Shown: positions 45,557 through 54,552, counted from the first letter of the stretch. The stretch: 56,851 bases of DNA from Actinomadura soli (GCF_005889715.1 NZ_VCKW01000016.1:1-56851); one strand, 5' to 3'. Notes: a model not told the origin generated them from the sequence alone. Numbers and translations are program-made.

Positions 45557-46219
45557 ATGGGTCACATGCATGGCCGGGGCCCCTGGGGCGACTTTCCGTT
45601 CGGCGCCCTGTTCGGCGGCGGGCACGGCCACGGCCCCTTCCCGGGCCCGTGGGGCGGGCCCCGCCCGCCCTGGGCGCGGGGGCGCGGCGGGCCGTGGGGC
45701 CGGGGCGCCAAGGCGCGCAAGGGGAACGTCCGCGCGGCGATCCTCGTGCTGCTCGCCGAGGAGCCCCGCAACGGCTACCAGATCATCCAGGAGATCAACG
45801 AGCGCAGCGAGGGCGCGTGGAAGCCGTCCCCCGGCGCTGTCTACCCGGCGCTCCAGCAACTCGCGGACGAGGGCCTGATCGCGGGCGAGGAGGCCGGCGG
45901 GCGGCGGTCGTTCCACCTGACCGACGAGGGCCGCGCCTACGTCGAGGAGCACGCCGACCGGCTGGCCGAGCCGTGGGCCGAGATGACGCCCGAGTTCGGC
46001 GAGGGCGTCCCCGAGCTGTTCAAGCAGGCCGCGCAGACGGGCGCCGCGGTGATGCAGATCGTCCACTCCGGCTCGCCGGAGCAGGTCGAGCGGGCCAGGG
46101 ACGTCCTGTCGGACACGCGGCGCGACCTCTACCGCATCCTGGCCGACGAAGACACCGACACCGGCGGAGACGGCCGCGACGACGACGCCGGGCCGACCGC
46201 CACGAGCACCGGGGAGTGA
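45557..46219 (+). CDS. PadR-family transcriptional regulator with Gly/His-rich N-terminus
   Basis: 220 residues from ATG 45557 with AGAAGG upstream. The first 55 residues are rich in Gly, Pro, His and Trp (MGHMHGRGPWGDFPFGALFGGGHGHG). The winged helix follows: RAAILVLLAEEPRNGYQIIQEINERSEGAWKPSPGAVYPALQQLADEGLI with YVEEH after it. The Asp-rich tail is DEDTDTGGDGRDDDAG. It is one base from the DUF1707 gene. The His-rich start could bind metal, but this is only inference. Confidence 0.88.
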   Translation: MGHMHGRGPWGDFPFGALFGGGHGHGPFPGPWGGPRPPWARGRGGPWGRGAKARKGNVRAAILVLLAEEPRNGYQIIQEINERSEGAWKPSPGAVYPALQQLADEGLIAGEEAGGRRSFHLTDEGRAYVEEHADRLAEPWAEMTPEFGEGVPELFKQAAQTGAAVMQIVHSGSPEQVERARDVLSDTRRDLYRILADEDTDTGGDGRDDDAGPTATSTGE

Positions 46220-46220
46220 C

Positions 46221-46709
46221 ATGGGACGCCAGGATGAGATCCGCGTCGGCGACGCGGAGCGCGACGCGGTCATGCTCGCCCTGCACGACCATTTCGCCGC
46301 CGGACGCCTCGACCGCGGTGAGCTGGACGAGCGCCTCGACACCGTGCTGTCCGCCAAGACGCGCGGCGACCTGCGCGCGCTCGTCCGGGACCTGCCGGCC
46401 CCGACCGGGCTGGCCGAGCCGGAGAAGGCGGTGAAGGACGACGTCCCCTGGCAGCAGGGGGCGGCCGTCATGTTCGGCGGGCCGGGGCATCCGATGTCGC
46501 GGCACCACCACCACATGCGGCGCCATCACCACCGCCACGGGCCGCACTTCAAGGCGTTCCCGCTGATGCTCGCGGTGTTCCTGGTGCTGGCGTTCACGGT
46601 CGGGCCCGGCGCGGGTCTCCTCGCCGTCCTGCAGATCGCGCTGGCCGTCTGGGTCATCCGCGCCGTCGTGCTGGCGGTCGGGGTCCGCCGGTCCCGCACC
46701 CGCGCCTGA
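46221..46709 (+). CDS. DUF1707 membrane protein with His cluster
   Basis: 162 residues, start ATG one base after the PadR stop. DUF1707 occupies about residues 6-58 (IRVGDAERDAVMLALHDHFAAGRLDRGELDERLDTVLSAKTRGDL). A basic stretch with ten histidines (HPMSRHHHHMRRHHHRHGPH) precedes two hydrophobic segments (FPLMLAVFLVLAF, LLAVLQIALAVWVI). Probably a cytoplasmic domain tethered to the membrane. DUF1707 has no known activity; pairing with PadR is a common actinobacterial arrangement. Confidence 0.85.
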   Translation: MGRQDEIRVGDAERDAVMLALHDHFAAGRLDRGELDERLDTVLSAKTRGDLRALVRDLPAPTGLAEPEKAVKDDVPWQQGAAVMFGGPGHPMSRHHHHMRRHHHRHGPHFKAFPLMLAVFLVLAFTVGPGAGLLAVLQIALAVWVIRAVVLAVGVRRSRTRA

Positions 46710-46717
46710 CGGCGGGC

Positions 46718-47362
46718 TCAGCGCAGGCCCGCGTCGCGGGCGACGAGCCCCGCCTGGGTCCGGTTGGCGCAGCCCAGCTTGTCGAGCAGCCGGGAGACGT
46801 GGCCCTTCACGGTGGCCTCGCTGAGGTGGAGGCGTCCCGCGATCTGCGCGTTGGACAGGCCCTCGCCGAGGCAGGCCAGCACCTGCGTCTCCCGTCCGGT
46901 GAGGCCGCCGACGAGGGCCCGGGTCCGGTCGCGGTCGGACGCGCGGGCGTCCGCCGTGCCGAGCAGCCGCATGGTCGCGGCGGCCGACATCACGGTGTGC
47001 CCGTCGGCGGCGACCCGGACGAGCTTCACCAGGTCCTCCGGCGGCGTCGACTTCAGCAGGAAGCCCGCCGCGCCCGCCCGCAGCGCCCGGATCACGTACT
47101 CGTCGGCGTCGAACGTCGTCAGCGCGACCACGGCGGGCGGGGAGCGCAGCGCGGCGATCCGCTCGATCGCGGCGAGGCCGTCCACGCCCGGCATCCGCAG
47201 GTCCATGAGCACCACGTGCGGCCGGTACCGGACGACGGCCTCCACCCCGGCGGCCCCGTCGTGCGCCTCCCCGACCACCTCGACGTCGTCGGCCGCGCCG
47301 AGGATGGTGCGCAGGTGCGCGCACACCATCGGCTCGTCGTCCACCAGCAGGACCGTGATCAC
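46718..47362 (-). CDS. NarL/LuxR-family response regulator
   Basis: 214 residues from a GTG overlapping the kinase stop (GTGA). Receiver with Asp54 (VVLMDLRMPGVDG) and FLLKSTPPEDL; LuxR-type HTH at the C-terminus (LTGRETQVLACLGEGLSNAQIAGRLHLSEATVKGHVSRLLDKLG). It is cotranscribed with the kinase and divergent from an FtsX-type permease gene, which is therefore the likely target. Confidence 0.93.
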   Translation of the reverse strand: MITVLLVDDEPMVCAHLRTILGAADDVEVVGEAHDGAAGVEAVVRYRPHVVLMDLRMPGVDGLAAIERIAALRSPPAVVALTTFDADEYVIRALRAGAAGFLLKSTPPEDLVKLVRVAADGHTVMSAAATMRLLGTADARASDRDRTRALVGGLTGRETQVLACLGEGLSNAQIAGRLHLSEATVKGHVSRLLDKLGCANRTQAGLVARDAGLR

Positions 47363-48657
47363 GGCTTGGCCACCGGGACGTAGGCGGGCAGGGACGCCTC
47401 GACGCTGAAGCCGTCCAGGTGCGGGCCGGCGGTGAACGTCCCGCCGATCAGCTCGACGCGTTCGCGCAGCCCGGCGAGGCCCATCCCGGACCCGCTGGCC
47501 GCCAGGTCCGCGTCGGGTTCGCGCGACGCGGCCGCGTTGCGGACGGTCAGCGTCACCCCGTCGGTGCGGTAGCGGACGTCCACGTGGACGGCGGCGCCCG
47601 GCGCGTGCTTGCGCGCGTTGGTCAGCGCCTCCTGGACGACCCGGTACGCGGTGCGTCCCACGGCGGGCGACGCGGGCGGCGGGTCGCCGTGCTCGGCCAG
47701 CTCGACCGGGACGCCGACCGCCGCCGACTCGGCGACCAGCACGGACAGGTCGGGCAGCGGACCGGAGTCGGCCGGGGGCGCCGCCGGCTGGTCGCGGCGC
47801 AGCAGGCCGATGACGTCGCGGAGCTCTTCGAGGGCCAGGCAGCCGGTGCCGCGCAGCTCCTCGGCGGCCTCGCGGGTCGGCTCGTCCGGCGCCCGGACGC
47901 GCAGCGCCCCCGCCTGCAGCACCATCAGCGTCACGCGGTGCGCGACGACGTCGTGCATCTCGGCGGCGAGCCGGGCGCGCTCCTCCGCGCGGGCCCGCTC
48001 GGCCAGCAGGTGCCGCTCGCGCTCGGCCCGCTCCGCGCGCTCGGTGAGCGCCTGGACCGCGCGGCGGCGGGCGGCCGCGTACATGCCGATCAGCGCCGCG
48101 ACCGCCACGGCGAACACGCTGCGGAACTCGAGGGCCGCGATGCTGTCGGTCTCCTGCGCCGAGAACTGCCGCATGGCCGAGCCGGGCAGCACATCGCCGA
48201 GGGCGCCGACGGGAACGAGCAGCGCGGCGACGGGGAGCGCGCGGATCCAGACCGGGCGGGCGCCGTCGCGCGGGAACGCCATCGCCGCGTACGCGGCGAG
48301 CGGCGCGGTCGGCGTCCACCACACCGGCGGCCGGAGGGTGTGGTCGGCGTTCACCTGCAGGAGCGTCCCGGGCGCGGCCTGCTCGACGGCCCACACCAGG
48401 GCGGCGAGCGCGGCGGTGATCCACGCGACCGTCATCGGGGCGCGGCGCCGGAACGCCAGCGCCAGCGCGGGAACCAGGAACAGTGCGGCGGTCGCGCCGC
48501 CGTGCGGGCGGACGATCGTCCCGCCGTCCCCGCCCAGGCTCAGCGCCGCGCCGACCGCGACGACGAGAGCGTCGGCGGTCAGGTCACGGGACCGTCCGGG
48601 CGGGAGGAGCCGCGCGAGCGCGGGACGCGGCCCCGCCGGCAGGAAAGGCATGCGCAC
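47359..48657 (-). CDS. Sensor histidine kinase (HisKA_3 type)
   Basis: 432 residues from GTG 48657 (ATG 48651 is an alternative). Several hydrophobic segments in the first 195 residues form a membrane sensor of the kind seen in DesK/NarX-like kinases. A coiled coil (TERAERAERERHLLAERARAEERARL) leads to His235 in the EMHDVVAH box; the ATPase has AYRVVQEALTNARKHAPG and GSGMGLAGLRERV. The stop overlaps the response regulator start. Confidence 0.92.
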   Translation of the reverse strand: MRMPFLPAGPRPALARLLPPGRSRDLTADALVVAVGAALSLGGDGGTIVRPHGGATAALFLVPALALAFRRRAPMTVAWITAALAALVWAVEQAAPGTLLQVNADHTLRPPVWWTPTAPLAAYAAMAFPRDGARPVWIRALPVAALLVPVGALGDVLPGSAMRQFSAQETDSIAALEFRSVFAVAVAALIGMYAAARRRAVQALTERAERAERERHLLAERARAEERARLAAEMHDVVAHRVTLMVLQAGALRVRAPDEPTREAAEELRGTGCLALEELRDVIGLLRRDQPAAPPADSGPLPDLSVLVAESAAVGVPVELAEHGDPPPASPAVGRTAYRVVQEALTNARKHAPGAAVHVDVRYRTDGVTLTVRNAAASREPDADLAASGSGMGLAGLRERVELIGGTFTAGPHLDGFSVEASLPAYVPVAKP

Positions 48658-48692
48658 AGGAACACGGTACGCACCCGACGCGGCGTGCGACC

Positions 48693-48750
48693 CCTACGAA
48701 AGTCGCGTCCCGGAGGCTGTTCGCGGTCCGTTCGTAGGCGCGGACGCGAC
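48693..48750. promoter_or_regulatory. Interleaved dyads before the FtsX-type permease gene
   Basis: CCTACGAA (48693-48700) pairs with TTCGTAGG (48731-48738), and GTCGCGTCC (48702-48710) pairs with GGACGCGAC (48742-48750). The arms alternate A-B-A'-B'. They sit between the divergent kinase and permease genes. The left half (TACGAAAGTCGCG) contains CGA-AAG-TCG, a likely NarL-type half-site pair. Confidence 0.5.
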
Positions 48751-48796
48751 GATTCGCGCTGCCGGGAGGCGGCCCGTCCGGGCTGGAATCGGGCCC

Positions 48797-51337
48797 ATGA
48801 TGTACAAGCTCGTGCTCCGCGGCCTCGCCGCGCACCGTGCCCGCCTGCTGCTGTCGACGGTCGCGGTGGTGGCCGGTGTCGCGTTCGTCGCCGGAACGCT
48901 GATCTTCTCCGCCACGCTGGACCGCTCGTTCGACCGGGCCTTCGACGACCTGGGGCGGGGCACGGACGTCGTCGTCCGGACGGACCGGGCGTTCGAGGCG
49001 GGGCTCGGCGAGCGGGCTGCGGAGCGTCCCGTCCCCCGGTCGGTGCTGGCGGCCGTCCAAGGCGTGGACGGGGTGGAGAAGGCGCACGGCGTCGTCACCG
49101 GGTTCGCCGCCGTCGTCGACCGGCGCGGCACGATCGCCGGGGCGGAGCCGCAGCAAGGTGTGGCGTGGGACGGCGACCCCGACCTGTCGCTCCCCCGCCT
49201 CACGTCCGGGACGCCGCCCGCCGCGCCGGACGAGGTCGCCGTCGACGTCACGACCGCCGCCGGCGCCGGGTACCGCGTCGGCGACCGGGTCACGGTGGCG
49301 CTGACGTCGGGAACGCGCGCGTTCCGGCTGACGGGCCTGTTCGAGGTGGGCGACTCGGCGCTGAGCGGCCAGCTCTCGATGACGGCGTTCGCGCCGGAGA
49401 CCGCGCAGCGCCTGCTGTCCGACCATCCCGGGACGTATGCGCGGATCGTCGTGCACGGGGACGACGGCGTCCCGCAGGAACGGCTCCGGGACGCGGTCGC
49501 GGCGGCTCTCCCGCCCGGTGTGGAGGCGATCACCGGGCGGGAGGCCGTCGACGAGCAGGCCGCGTCGTTCACGGAGATCCTCAAGATCCTGCGGACGTTC
49601 CTGCTGGTCTTCGCCGTGATCGCGGTGTTCGTCGGCTCCTTCATCATCTTCAACACGTTCGCGATGCTGGTGAGCGGGCGGGTGCGGGAGCTGGCGCTGC
49701 TGCGCGCGGTCGGGGCCTCGCGCGGGCAGGTGACGCGGTCGGTGCTCGGCGAGGCGGCCGGGGTCGGGCTCGCGGGCTCCACGCTGGGCCTGGCGGCGGG
49801 CGCGGCCGTCGCGGCCGGGCTGGCGCGGCTGATGACCGTCGTCACGGGCGGCGAGGAGCTGCCGTTCGGGACGCTGACCGTCCCGGCCTCGGCGGTGATC
49901 GCGTCCTACGGGGTGGGGACGGCCGTCACGCTGGCCGCCGCGTTCGTCCCGGCGCGGCGCGCGGCGCGGATCCCGCCGGTCGCCGCGCTCCGCGAGGGGA
50001 AGGCGGCGCCGCGCCCGCTGCGGGGACGGGCGGTGTGCGGCGGTGTCGCGCTCGCGGCGGGCGGCGGCCTGGTCGCGGCCGGTCTCGCGGCGGACGGGTC
50101 GACGGCGCTGACGCTCGCCGGGGCGGGCGCGATGGCGCTGTTCGCGGGGGTGGTCGTGGTGTCGCCGGTTCTCGTCCGTCCGGTGATCCGGGTGCTGGCC
50201 CGGCCCCTCGTCCGTGGCGGGACCGCGGGCCGGATGGGCGGGCGGAACGCGCTGCGCGACCCCCGGCAGACGGCGGCGACCGCGTCCGCGCTGATGATCG
50301 GGCTGGCGCTGATCGCGACGGTGTCGGTGATCGTCCAGTCGATGGCGTCGTCGGTGGACCGCCAGCTCGACGCGGGCCTCACCGCCGACTACCAGGTCAC
50401 CGGGCGCAGCCAGATCACGCCGGTCGCGGCGGAGGCGGCGGGCGCGGTGGCGGGCGTGGACGGCGTGCGGTCGGCGATCCCGATCCGGACGGCGCGCTTC
50501 GAGCTGGACGGCTCCGTCCGGACGGCGGCGGCGGGCCCGCCGGGCGAACTGCTCGGCCATTTCCGCCTGCCGCTCCAGGAGGGGACGCCGTCCCCGCGCG
50601 GGGACGCGCTGCTGGTCGGCCGCAGCGTCGCGACGTCGCAGGGCTGGACGGTCGGCACCACGATCAAGGGCCGCTACCAGGACGGGACGCGCCGGACGTT
50701 CCGCGTCGCGGGGATCTACGCCGACCGGCCGTCGGTGACCCCGTCCGCCCCGTCCATGATCATCGACTGGGCGGGCTACCGGGCCCGCGATCCCGGCGCG
50801 CCCATCGACCGCATCGAAGTCGACGTCGCGAACACGGCCAGGGGCGCGCTGGAGGCGGCGCTCGCCCCGTGGCCCAACCTGGAGCTGAAGGACCGCGCCC
50901 AGGTGAAGGACGACGCCGCCGGGGACATCGGCCTGTTCCTCAACCTCGTCCTCGGCCTGCTGGTGCTGTCGGTCCTGGTGGCGGCGCTCGGCATCGTGAA
51001 CACGCTCGCGCTCGCCGTCACCGAGCGGACGCGGGAGATCGGCATGCTCCGCGCCGTCGGGATGCAGCGCCGCCAGGTCCGCCGGATGATCCGGTACGAG
51101 GCGGTCGTGGTGTCGCTGTTCGGCGCGGCGGCCGGGGTCGGGACGGGCGTCGTCCTCGGGGTCGTGCTGCAGCGCGTGATGGCGGACGGGGACGGCGGCA
51201 TGGAGGTCCTCGCCGTCCCGTACGGGCGGCTGGCGGTGTGCGTCGCGGCGGCCGCAGTGATCGGCGTCGTCGCCGCCGTATGGCCCGCGCGCCGCGCCGC
51301 CCGCATGAACATCCTGGAGGCGATCGCCACCGAATAG
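48797..51337 (+). CDS. Large FtsX/MacB-type ABC permease
   Basis: 846 residues, start ATG ATG. Two FtsX-like halves: an N-terminal membrane segment (ARLLLSTVAVVAGVAFVAGTLIF), an extracytoplasmic MacB_PCD domain, and three segments with VRELALLRAVGASRGQVTRSVLGEA. A second membrane/periplasmic unit then ends with TREIGMLRAVGMQRRQVRRMIRYEA and ARMNILEAIATE. The family exports lipids, peptides or drugs, or signals cell-envelope stress, with a separate ATPase. No ATPase gene is adjacent. Control by the divergent two-component system is likely. Confidence 0.9.
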   Translation: MMYKLVLRGLAAHRARLLLSTVAVVAGVAFVAGTLIFSATLDRSFDRAFDDLGRGTDVVVRTDRAFEAGLGERAAERPVPRSVLAAVQGVDGVEKAHGVVTGFAAVVDRRGTIAGAEPQQGVAWDGDPDLSLPRLTSGTPPAAPDEVAVDVTTAAGAGYRVGDRVTVALTSGTRAFRLTGLFEVGDSALSGQLSMTAFAPETAQRLLSDHPGTYARIVVHGDDGVPQERLRDAVAAALPPGVEAITGREAVDEQAASFTEILKILRTFLLVFAVIAVFVGSFIIFNTFAMLVSGRVRELALLRAVGASRGQVTRSVLGEAAGVGLAGSTLGLAAGAAVAAGLARLMTVVTGGEELPFGTLTVPASAVIASYGVGTAVTLAAAFVPARRAARIPPVAALREGKAAPRPLRGRAVCGGVALAAGGGLVAAGLAADGSTALTLAGAGAMALFAGVVVVSPVLVRPVIRVLARPLVRGGTAGRMGGRNALRDPRQTAATASALMIGLALIATVSVIVQSMASSVDRQLDAGLTADYQVTGRSQITPVAAEAAGAVAGVDGVRSAIPIRTARFELDGSVRTAAAGPPGELLGHFRLPLQEGTPSPRGDALLVGRSVATSQGWTVGTTIKGRYQDGTRRTFRVAGIYADRPSVTPSAPSMIIDWAGYRARDPGAPIDRIEVDVANTARGALEAALAPWPNLELKDRAQVKDDAAGDIGLFLNLVLGLLVLSVLVAALGIVNTLALAVTERTREIGMLRAVGMQRRQVRRMIRYEAVVVSLFGAAAGVGTGVVLGVVLQRVMADGDGGMEVLAVPYGRLAVCVAAAAVIGVVAAVWPARRAARMNILEAIATE

Positions 51338-51350
51338 GCCGGGCGGCGGG

Positions 51351-52277
51351 TCAGGCGGCCATCCGGGTGCAGCGGTCGGGGACGGCGTCGTGCAGCGCGC
51401 CCAGGGCCCGGACGATCAGCGGGTGGTTCCGGCTCCCCCGCCGCACGCACGTCAGCACGCGCCGCTTCGGGACGCCGTCGCCGGTCAGCGGAATCCGGAC
51501 GACCGGCTGGTCGGACGGCCCGCCCGCCAGCCGCGGCACGAGCGACACCCCGAGCCCGTTGGCGACCAGCGCCCAGATCACCGACCAGGTGGTGGCGTTG
51601 TGCGCGATCCGGGGCGTGAACCCGGCGGCGGCGCAGTACGTCATGACCTGCTGGTGGTGGGCGCAGCCGTCCGGCTGGACGCTGATCCACGCCTCGTCCG
51701 CCGCGTCCTCCAGGGAGACGCCGGTGCGGAGGGCGAGGGGGTGGCCGCCGGGGACGATCAGGTCGAGGGCCTCCTCCAGCAGCGGCTCCCGGTCGAAGCG
51801 CGGGTCGCCGGGCGGCGGCGCGTCCGGGGTGGGCTCGATGACGGCGATGTCGGTCTCGTCGGCGGCGAGCAGGCCCATGGCCTCGTCGGTGTCGCATTCG
51901 CGGATCTCGACGGCGAGGCCCGGGTCGTCCCGCCGCAGCGCGCCCGCGGCCGGGGCGATCAGCCCGCCGACCGCCGTCGTGAACCCGCACATGCGCAGCG
52001 GTCCCGTGACCCCGGCGCGATGCGACTCCAGGTCGGCGAGGGTCTCCTCCCACTTGGCGAGCAGCCCGTCGGCGTGCCCGATCAGCAGGTGCGCGGCCGG
52101 GGTCAGCTTCACCTTGCGGCCCTGCGGCTCCAGCAGCGGCACCTTGAGCTCCCGCGCCAGCTCGCGCAGGTGGTGCGAGACCGCCGACGGGGTGAGGTGC
52201 ATCGCCTCCGCCGCCGACGTGACCGTCCCGAACTGGTGGACGAGCCGGAGCATGTGCAGCCGCCGCAGATCAATCAT
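51351..52277 (-). CDS. LysR-family transcriptional regulator
   Basis: 308 residues from ATG 52277, which opens with the HTH (MIDLRRLHMLRLVHQFGTVTSAAEAMHLTPSAVSHHLRELAREL); an upstream in-frame extension lacks family similarity. The effector domain includes GPLRMCGFTTAVGGLIAPAAGAL and WSVIWALVANGLGVSLVPR. It is divergent from a 57-residue zinc-ribbon gene, and a T-N11-A type dyad covers its own start codon, suggesting autoregulation. Inducer unknown. Confidence 0.9.
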   Translation of the reverse strand: MIDLRRLHMLRLVHQFGTVTSAAEAMHLTPSAVSHHLRELARELKVPLLEPQGRKVKLTPAAHLLIGHADGLLAKWEETLADLESHRAGVTGPLRMCGFTTAVGGLIAPAAGALRRDDPGLAVEIRECDTDEAMGLLAADETDIAVIEPTPDAPPPGDPRFDREPLLEEALDLIVPGGHPLALRTGVSLEDAADEAWISVQPDGCAHHQQVMTYCAAAGFTPRIAHNATTWSVIWALVANGLGVSLVPRLAGGPSDQPVVRIPLTGDGVPKRRVLTCVRRGSRNHPLIVRALGALHDAVPDRCTRMAA

Positions 52278-52295
52278 GAAACCATTTTGCATGAT
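52273..52295. promoter_or_regulatory. LysR-type box (ATCATG-N11-CATGAT)
   Basis: Six-base arms ATCATG and CATGAT separated by eleven bases match the dyad geometry of LysR-regulator sites. It overlaps the lysR start codon at 52275-52277 and lies about 55 bases before the divergent zinc-ribbon gene. Confidence 0.65.
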
Positions 52296-52350
52296 CCAGT
52301 GCGGAAATCTGAAATGGACGGAAACGTTCGCCCGGTTGCAGACTGGCGTC

Positions 52351-52524
52351 ATGGATCAGCGGAACACGACCCTCTCCAGGCATCTGACCAGCGACGGCAT
52401 CGTGGTCTGGACCCGCTGCGCGTGCGGCCGGCTCCGGATGGACCTCGTGCCCCTCGGCGGCGGGCGGGGCCTCGTCGCCGGTCCCTGCCCGCACTGCGCA
52501 CGCGTCAGCGATCTTCCAGGGTGA
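52351..52524 (+). CDS. 57-residue zinc-ribbon protein
   Basis: Small protein starting MDQRNTTLSRHLTSDGIVVWTRCACGRLRM. The cysteine pairs C23-x-C25 and C46-x2-C49 (PCPHCARV) could bind one zinc. No signal peptide. The divergent LysR gene and intervening dyad suggest joint control. Its last 20 bases overlap the 3' end of the convergent PPOX gene. Function unknown; relatives appear in actinobacteria next to regulators, to my recollection. Confidence 0.7.
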   Translation: MDQRNTTLSRHLTSDGIVVWTRCACGRLRMDLVPLGGGRGLVAGPCPHCARVSDLPG

Positions 52525-52894
52525 CCTCGTAGTGGAGCGTCCGGTAGTGCTTCATCCGGTGGAACAGCGGCACCGCGAACCCCTGCAGGAAGGGGTGCTT
52601 GCGGGCCAGCAGCCTGCGGATCGGCCGCGCCTCCTCCACCGTCAGCAGCCGGGCGCGGCCGTGCACCGCCGGGCCGGTGACCTTCCCCTTGCTGGTGCTC
52701 GGCGCGATCTCCACTTCGGGGTTGCGGGCCAGCCGCTTGGCCTTGAACGCCTTGTCGTAGGTGCGGAAGTAGGCGTGGTCGCCGCGCACGACGACGCTGA
52801 CCGGCGTCCCGACCGGTGTCCCGTCCTTGCGGTAGGAGGTCAGCTGGACGGTCCGCTGCTTCTTCAGACTCTCAAGAGTCGGTGCTTCGTTCAT
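52505..52894 (-). CDS. PPOX-class F420-dependent oxidoreductase-like protein
   Basis: 129 residues from ATG 52894 (ATG 52900 adds two). The split-barrel sequence is RTVQLTSYRKDGTPVGTPVSVVVRGDHAYFRTYDKAFKAKRLARNPEVEIAPSTSKGKVTG, closely similar in layout to the 32.2-kb protein. These small flavoproteins bind F420 or FMN and reduce varied substrates; the physiological one is unknown. It has no clear operon partner. Confidence 0.85.
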   Translation of the reverse strand: MNEAPTLESLKKQRTVQLTSYRKDGTPVGTPVSVVVRGDHAYFRTYDKAFKAKRLARNPEVEIAPSTSKGKVTGPAVHGRARLLTVEEARPIRRLLARKHPFLQGFAVPLFHRMKHYRTLHYEVTLEDR

Positions 52895-52930
52895 GCCCAT
52901 GAGACGGGGCCGCGGTGTCCGGATGTGACA

Positions 52931-53557
52931 TCAGCCGGGGCGGAGCGCCGACGCGTCGGCGGCGAGCGTCCGGACGCGGTCCCAGTCGCCGTCGCGGACG
53001 GCGTCCGCGGGCGTGAGCCAGGACCCGCCGACGCAGCCGACGTTCTCCAGCGCGAGGTACTCGGCGGCGTTGCCCGGCCCGACGCCGCCGGTCGGGCAGA
53101 ACCGGATCTGCGGCAGCGGCCCGTACAGCGACCTGAGACACGCGATCCCGCCCGCGGCCTCGGCGGGGAAGAACTTCATCGCCGTGACGCCGTCCTCCAG
53201 CAGCGCGATCGCCTCGGATGCGGTCGCGACGCCCGGCAGGAACGGCAGCCCGGACGCGACCATCGCCGCCTGGAGCCGGGGCGTGCAGCCGGGGCTGACC
53301 AGGAACCGGGCCCCGGCCGCGGCGGACCGCTCGGCGTCCTCCGGCCGGACGACCGTCCCCGCGCCGACGACCGCGTCCGGGACCTCGGCGGCGATCCGCG
53401 TGATCGCCGCCAGGGCGGCCGGGGTGCGCAGCGTCACCTCGATCACCGGGAGCCCGCCGCCGACCAGGGCGCGGGCCAGCGGGACGGCCGCGTCGGCGTC
53501 GTCCAGCACCACGACGGGGATGACGGGCGCGAGGTCGAACAGATCTGCGGCGATCAT
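52931..53557 (-). CDS. eda: 2-keto-3-deoxy-6-phosphogluconate aldolase
   Basis: 208 residues; the ATG overlaps the glk stop (ATGA). Catalytic Glu40 (VIEVTLRT) and Schiff-base Lys128 (AMKFFPAE) are in place, with VGAGTV, SPGCTP and FCPTGGV supporting the fold. It splits KDPG to pyruvate and glyceraldehyde 3-phosphate, the last Entner-Doudoroff step. Third gene of the edd-glk-eda operon. Confidence 0.94.
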   Translation of the reverse strand: MIAADLFDLAPVIPVVVLDDADAAVPLARALVGGGLPVIEVTLRTPAALAAITRIAAEVPDAVVGAGTVVRPEDAERSAAAGARFLVSPGCTPRLQAAMVASGLPFLPGVATASEAIALLEDGVTAMKFFPAEAAGGIACLRSLYGPLPQIRFCPTGGVGPGNAAEYLALENVGCVGGSWLTPADAVRDGDWDRVRTLAADASALRPG

Positions 53558-54552
53558 GCGGTCTCCAGCGGTTCCTTGTCGGGCAGGCTCTGCACAAGCC
53601 GCGTCGTGGCGCCGGTCAGGGCCGGGCCGGGGTGGACGATCAGCGCGGTGGGAATGCCGCGCAGGTAGTCCTCGACGGGAGGCTTCCCCTCGAAGCGGGC
53701 CCGGAACGCGCTGTCGCGGAGCACGTCCGCGATGCGCGGCAGGATCCCTCCGCCGAGGTAGACGCCGCCGCGCGCGCCGAGCGTCAGGGCGACGTTCCCG
53801 GCGAGCGACCCGAGCAGCGCGCAGAACATCCGCAGGGCCTCGTCGCAGCGGGGGTCGTCGCGGCGCTCGGTGATCTCCTCGGCGGTGAGCGTCCCGGCGG
53901 GTTCGCCGTCGATCTCCGCCAGGTACCGGTGGATGCGGACCAGGCCGCCGCCGGACAGCAGGTACTCGGCGTTCGCGGTGCCGCGTTCGGCGCGCAGCAG
54001 CCGCGCGACCTCGATCTCGCGGCCGGTCGCGGCCGGGACGTCGACCTGGCCGCCCTCGCCGGGCAGCGGCACCCAGCCGGACGGCGTCGGGACGAGCCCG
54101 GCCACGCCGAGCCCAGTGCCCGGCCCGACCACCGCGAGCGGCGCGCCGGTCTCCGCGGACTCCACGTCGCCGATCGGGACGAGGTCGTCCTCGCGGAGGC
54201 GCGGCAGGGCGAGGGCGAGGGCCTCGAAGTCGTTGATGACGTCCAGACGGGGCACGCCGAGGTGGGCGCGGACCGCCTCGGAGGTGCCCGTCCATCCCGC
54301 GTTCGTCAGGTGGTACGCCCCGCCCGTGACCGGCCCGGCCACCGCCAGGCACGCGGCGGACGGCCCGACGTCCGGCGCGTACCGGGCGAGGTAGGCGGCG
54401 GCCGCCTCGGCGAGACCGGCGTGGTCGCGGGTGGGCAGGGACCTCACGCGGGACGGGACGCCGTCCGGGCCGTCCACCAGCGCGAACCGGGCGTTCGTGC
54501 CACCGATGTCCCCGACCAGCCACGGGCCCTCGCCCGTGCCGACGGCGGTCAC
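53554..54552 (-). CDS. glk: Glucokinase (Glk, bacterial PF02685 type)
   Basis: 332 residues from a GTG overlapping the edd stop. The ATP motif is [17 protein letters not shown], the sugar-binding region has LTNAGWTG and [15 protein letters not shown] with the catalytic Asp, and [20 protein letters not shown] and [15 protein letters not shown] follow. This is the E. coli-like glucokinase family rather than the ROK-type glucokinase usual in actinomycetes. It makes glucose 6-phosphate for the Entner-Doudoroff route encoded beside it. Confidence 0.93.
   Translation of the reverse strand: MTAVGTGEGPWLVGDIGGTNARFALVDGPDGVPSRVRSLPTRDHAGLAEAAAAYLARYAPDVGPSAACLAVAGPVTGGAYHLTNAGWTGTSEAVRAHLGVPRLDVINDFEALALALPRLREDDLVPIGDVESAETGAPLAVVGPGTGLGVAGLVPTPSGWVPLPGEGGQVDVPAATGREIEVARLLRAERGTANAEYLLSGGGLVRIHRYLAEIDGEPAGTLTAEEITERRDDPRCDEALRMFCALLGSLAGNVALTLGARGGVYLGGGILPRIADVLRDSAFRARFEGKPPVEDYLRGIPTALIVHPGPALTGATTRLVQSLPDKEPLETA

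Noticed and set aside
47419..52524. A 1701-codon open frame on the plus strand
   Set aside because: Most of it is opposite or out of phase to the two-component, permease and LysR genes, with Arg/Gly/Ala-rich translation. Only its last 58 codons (including the stop) coincide with a plausible small zinc-ribbon gene.
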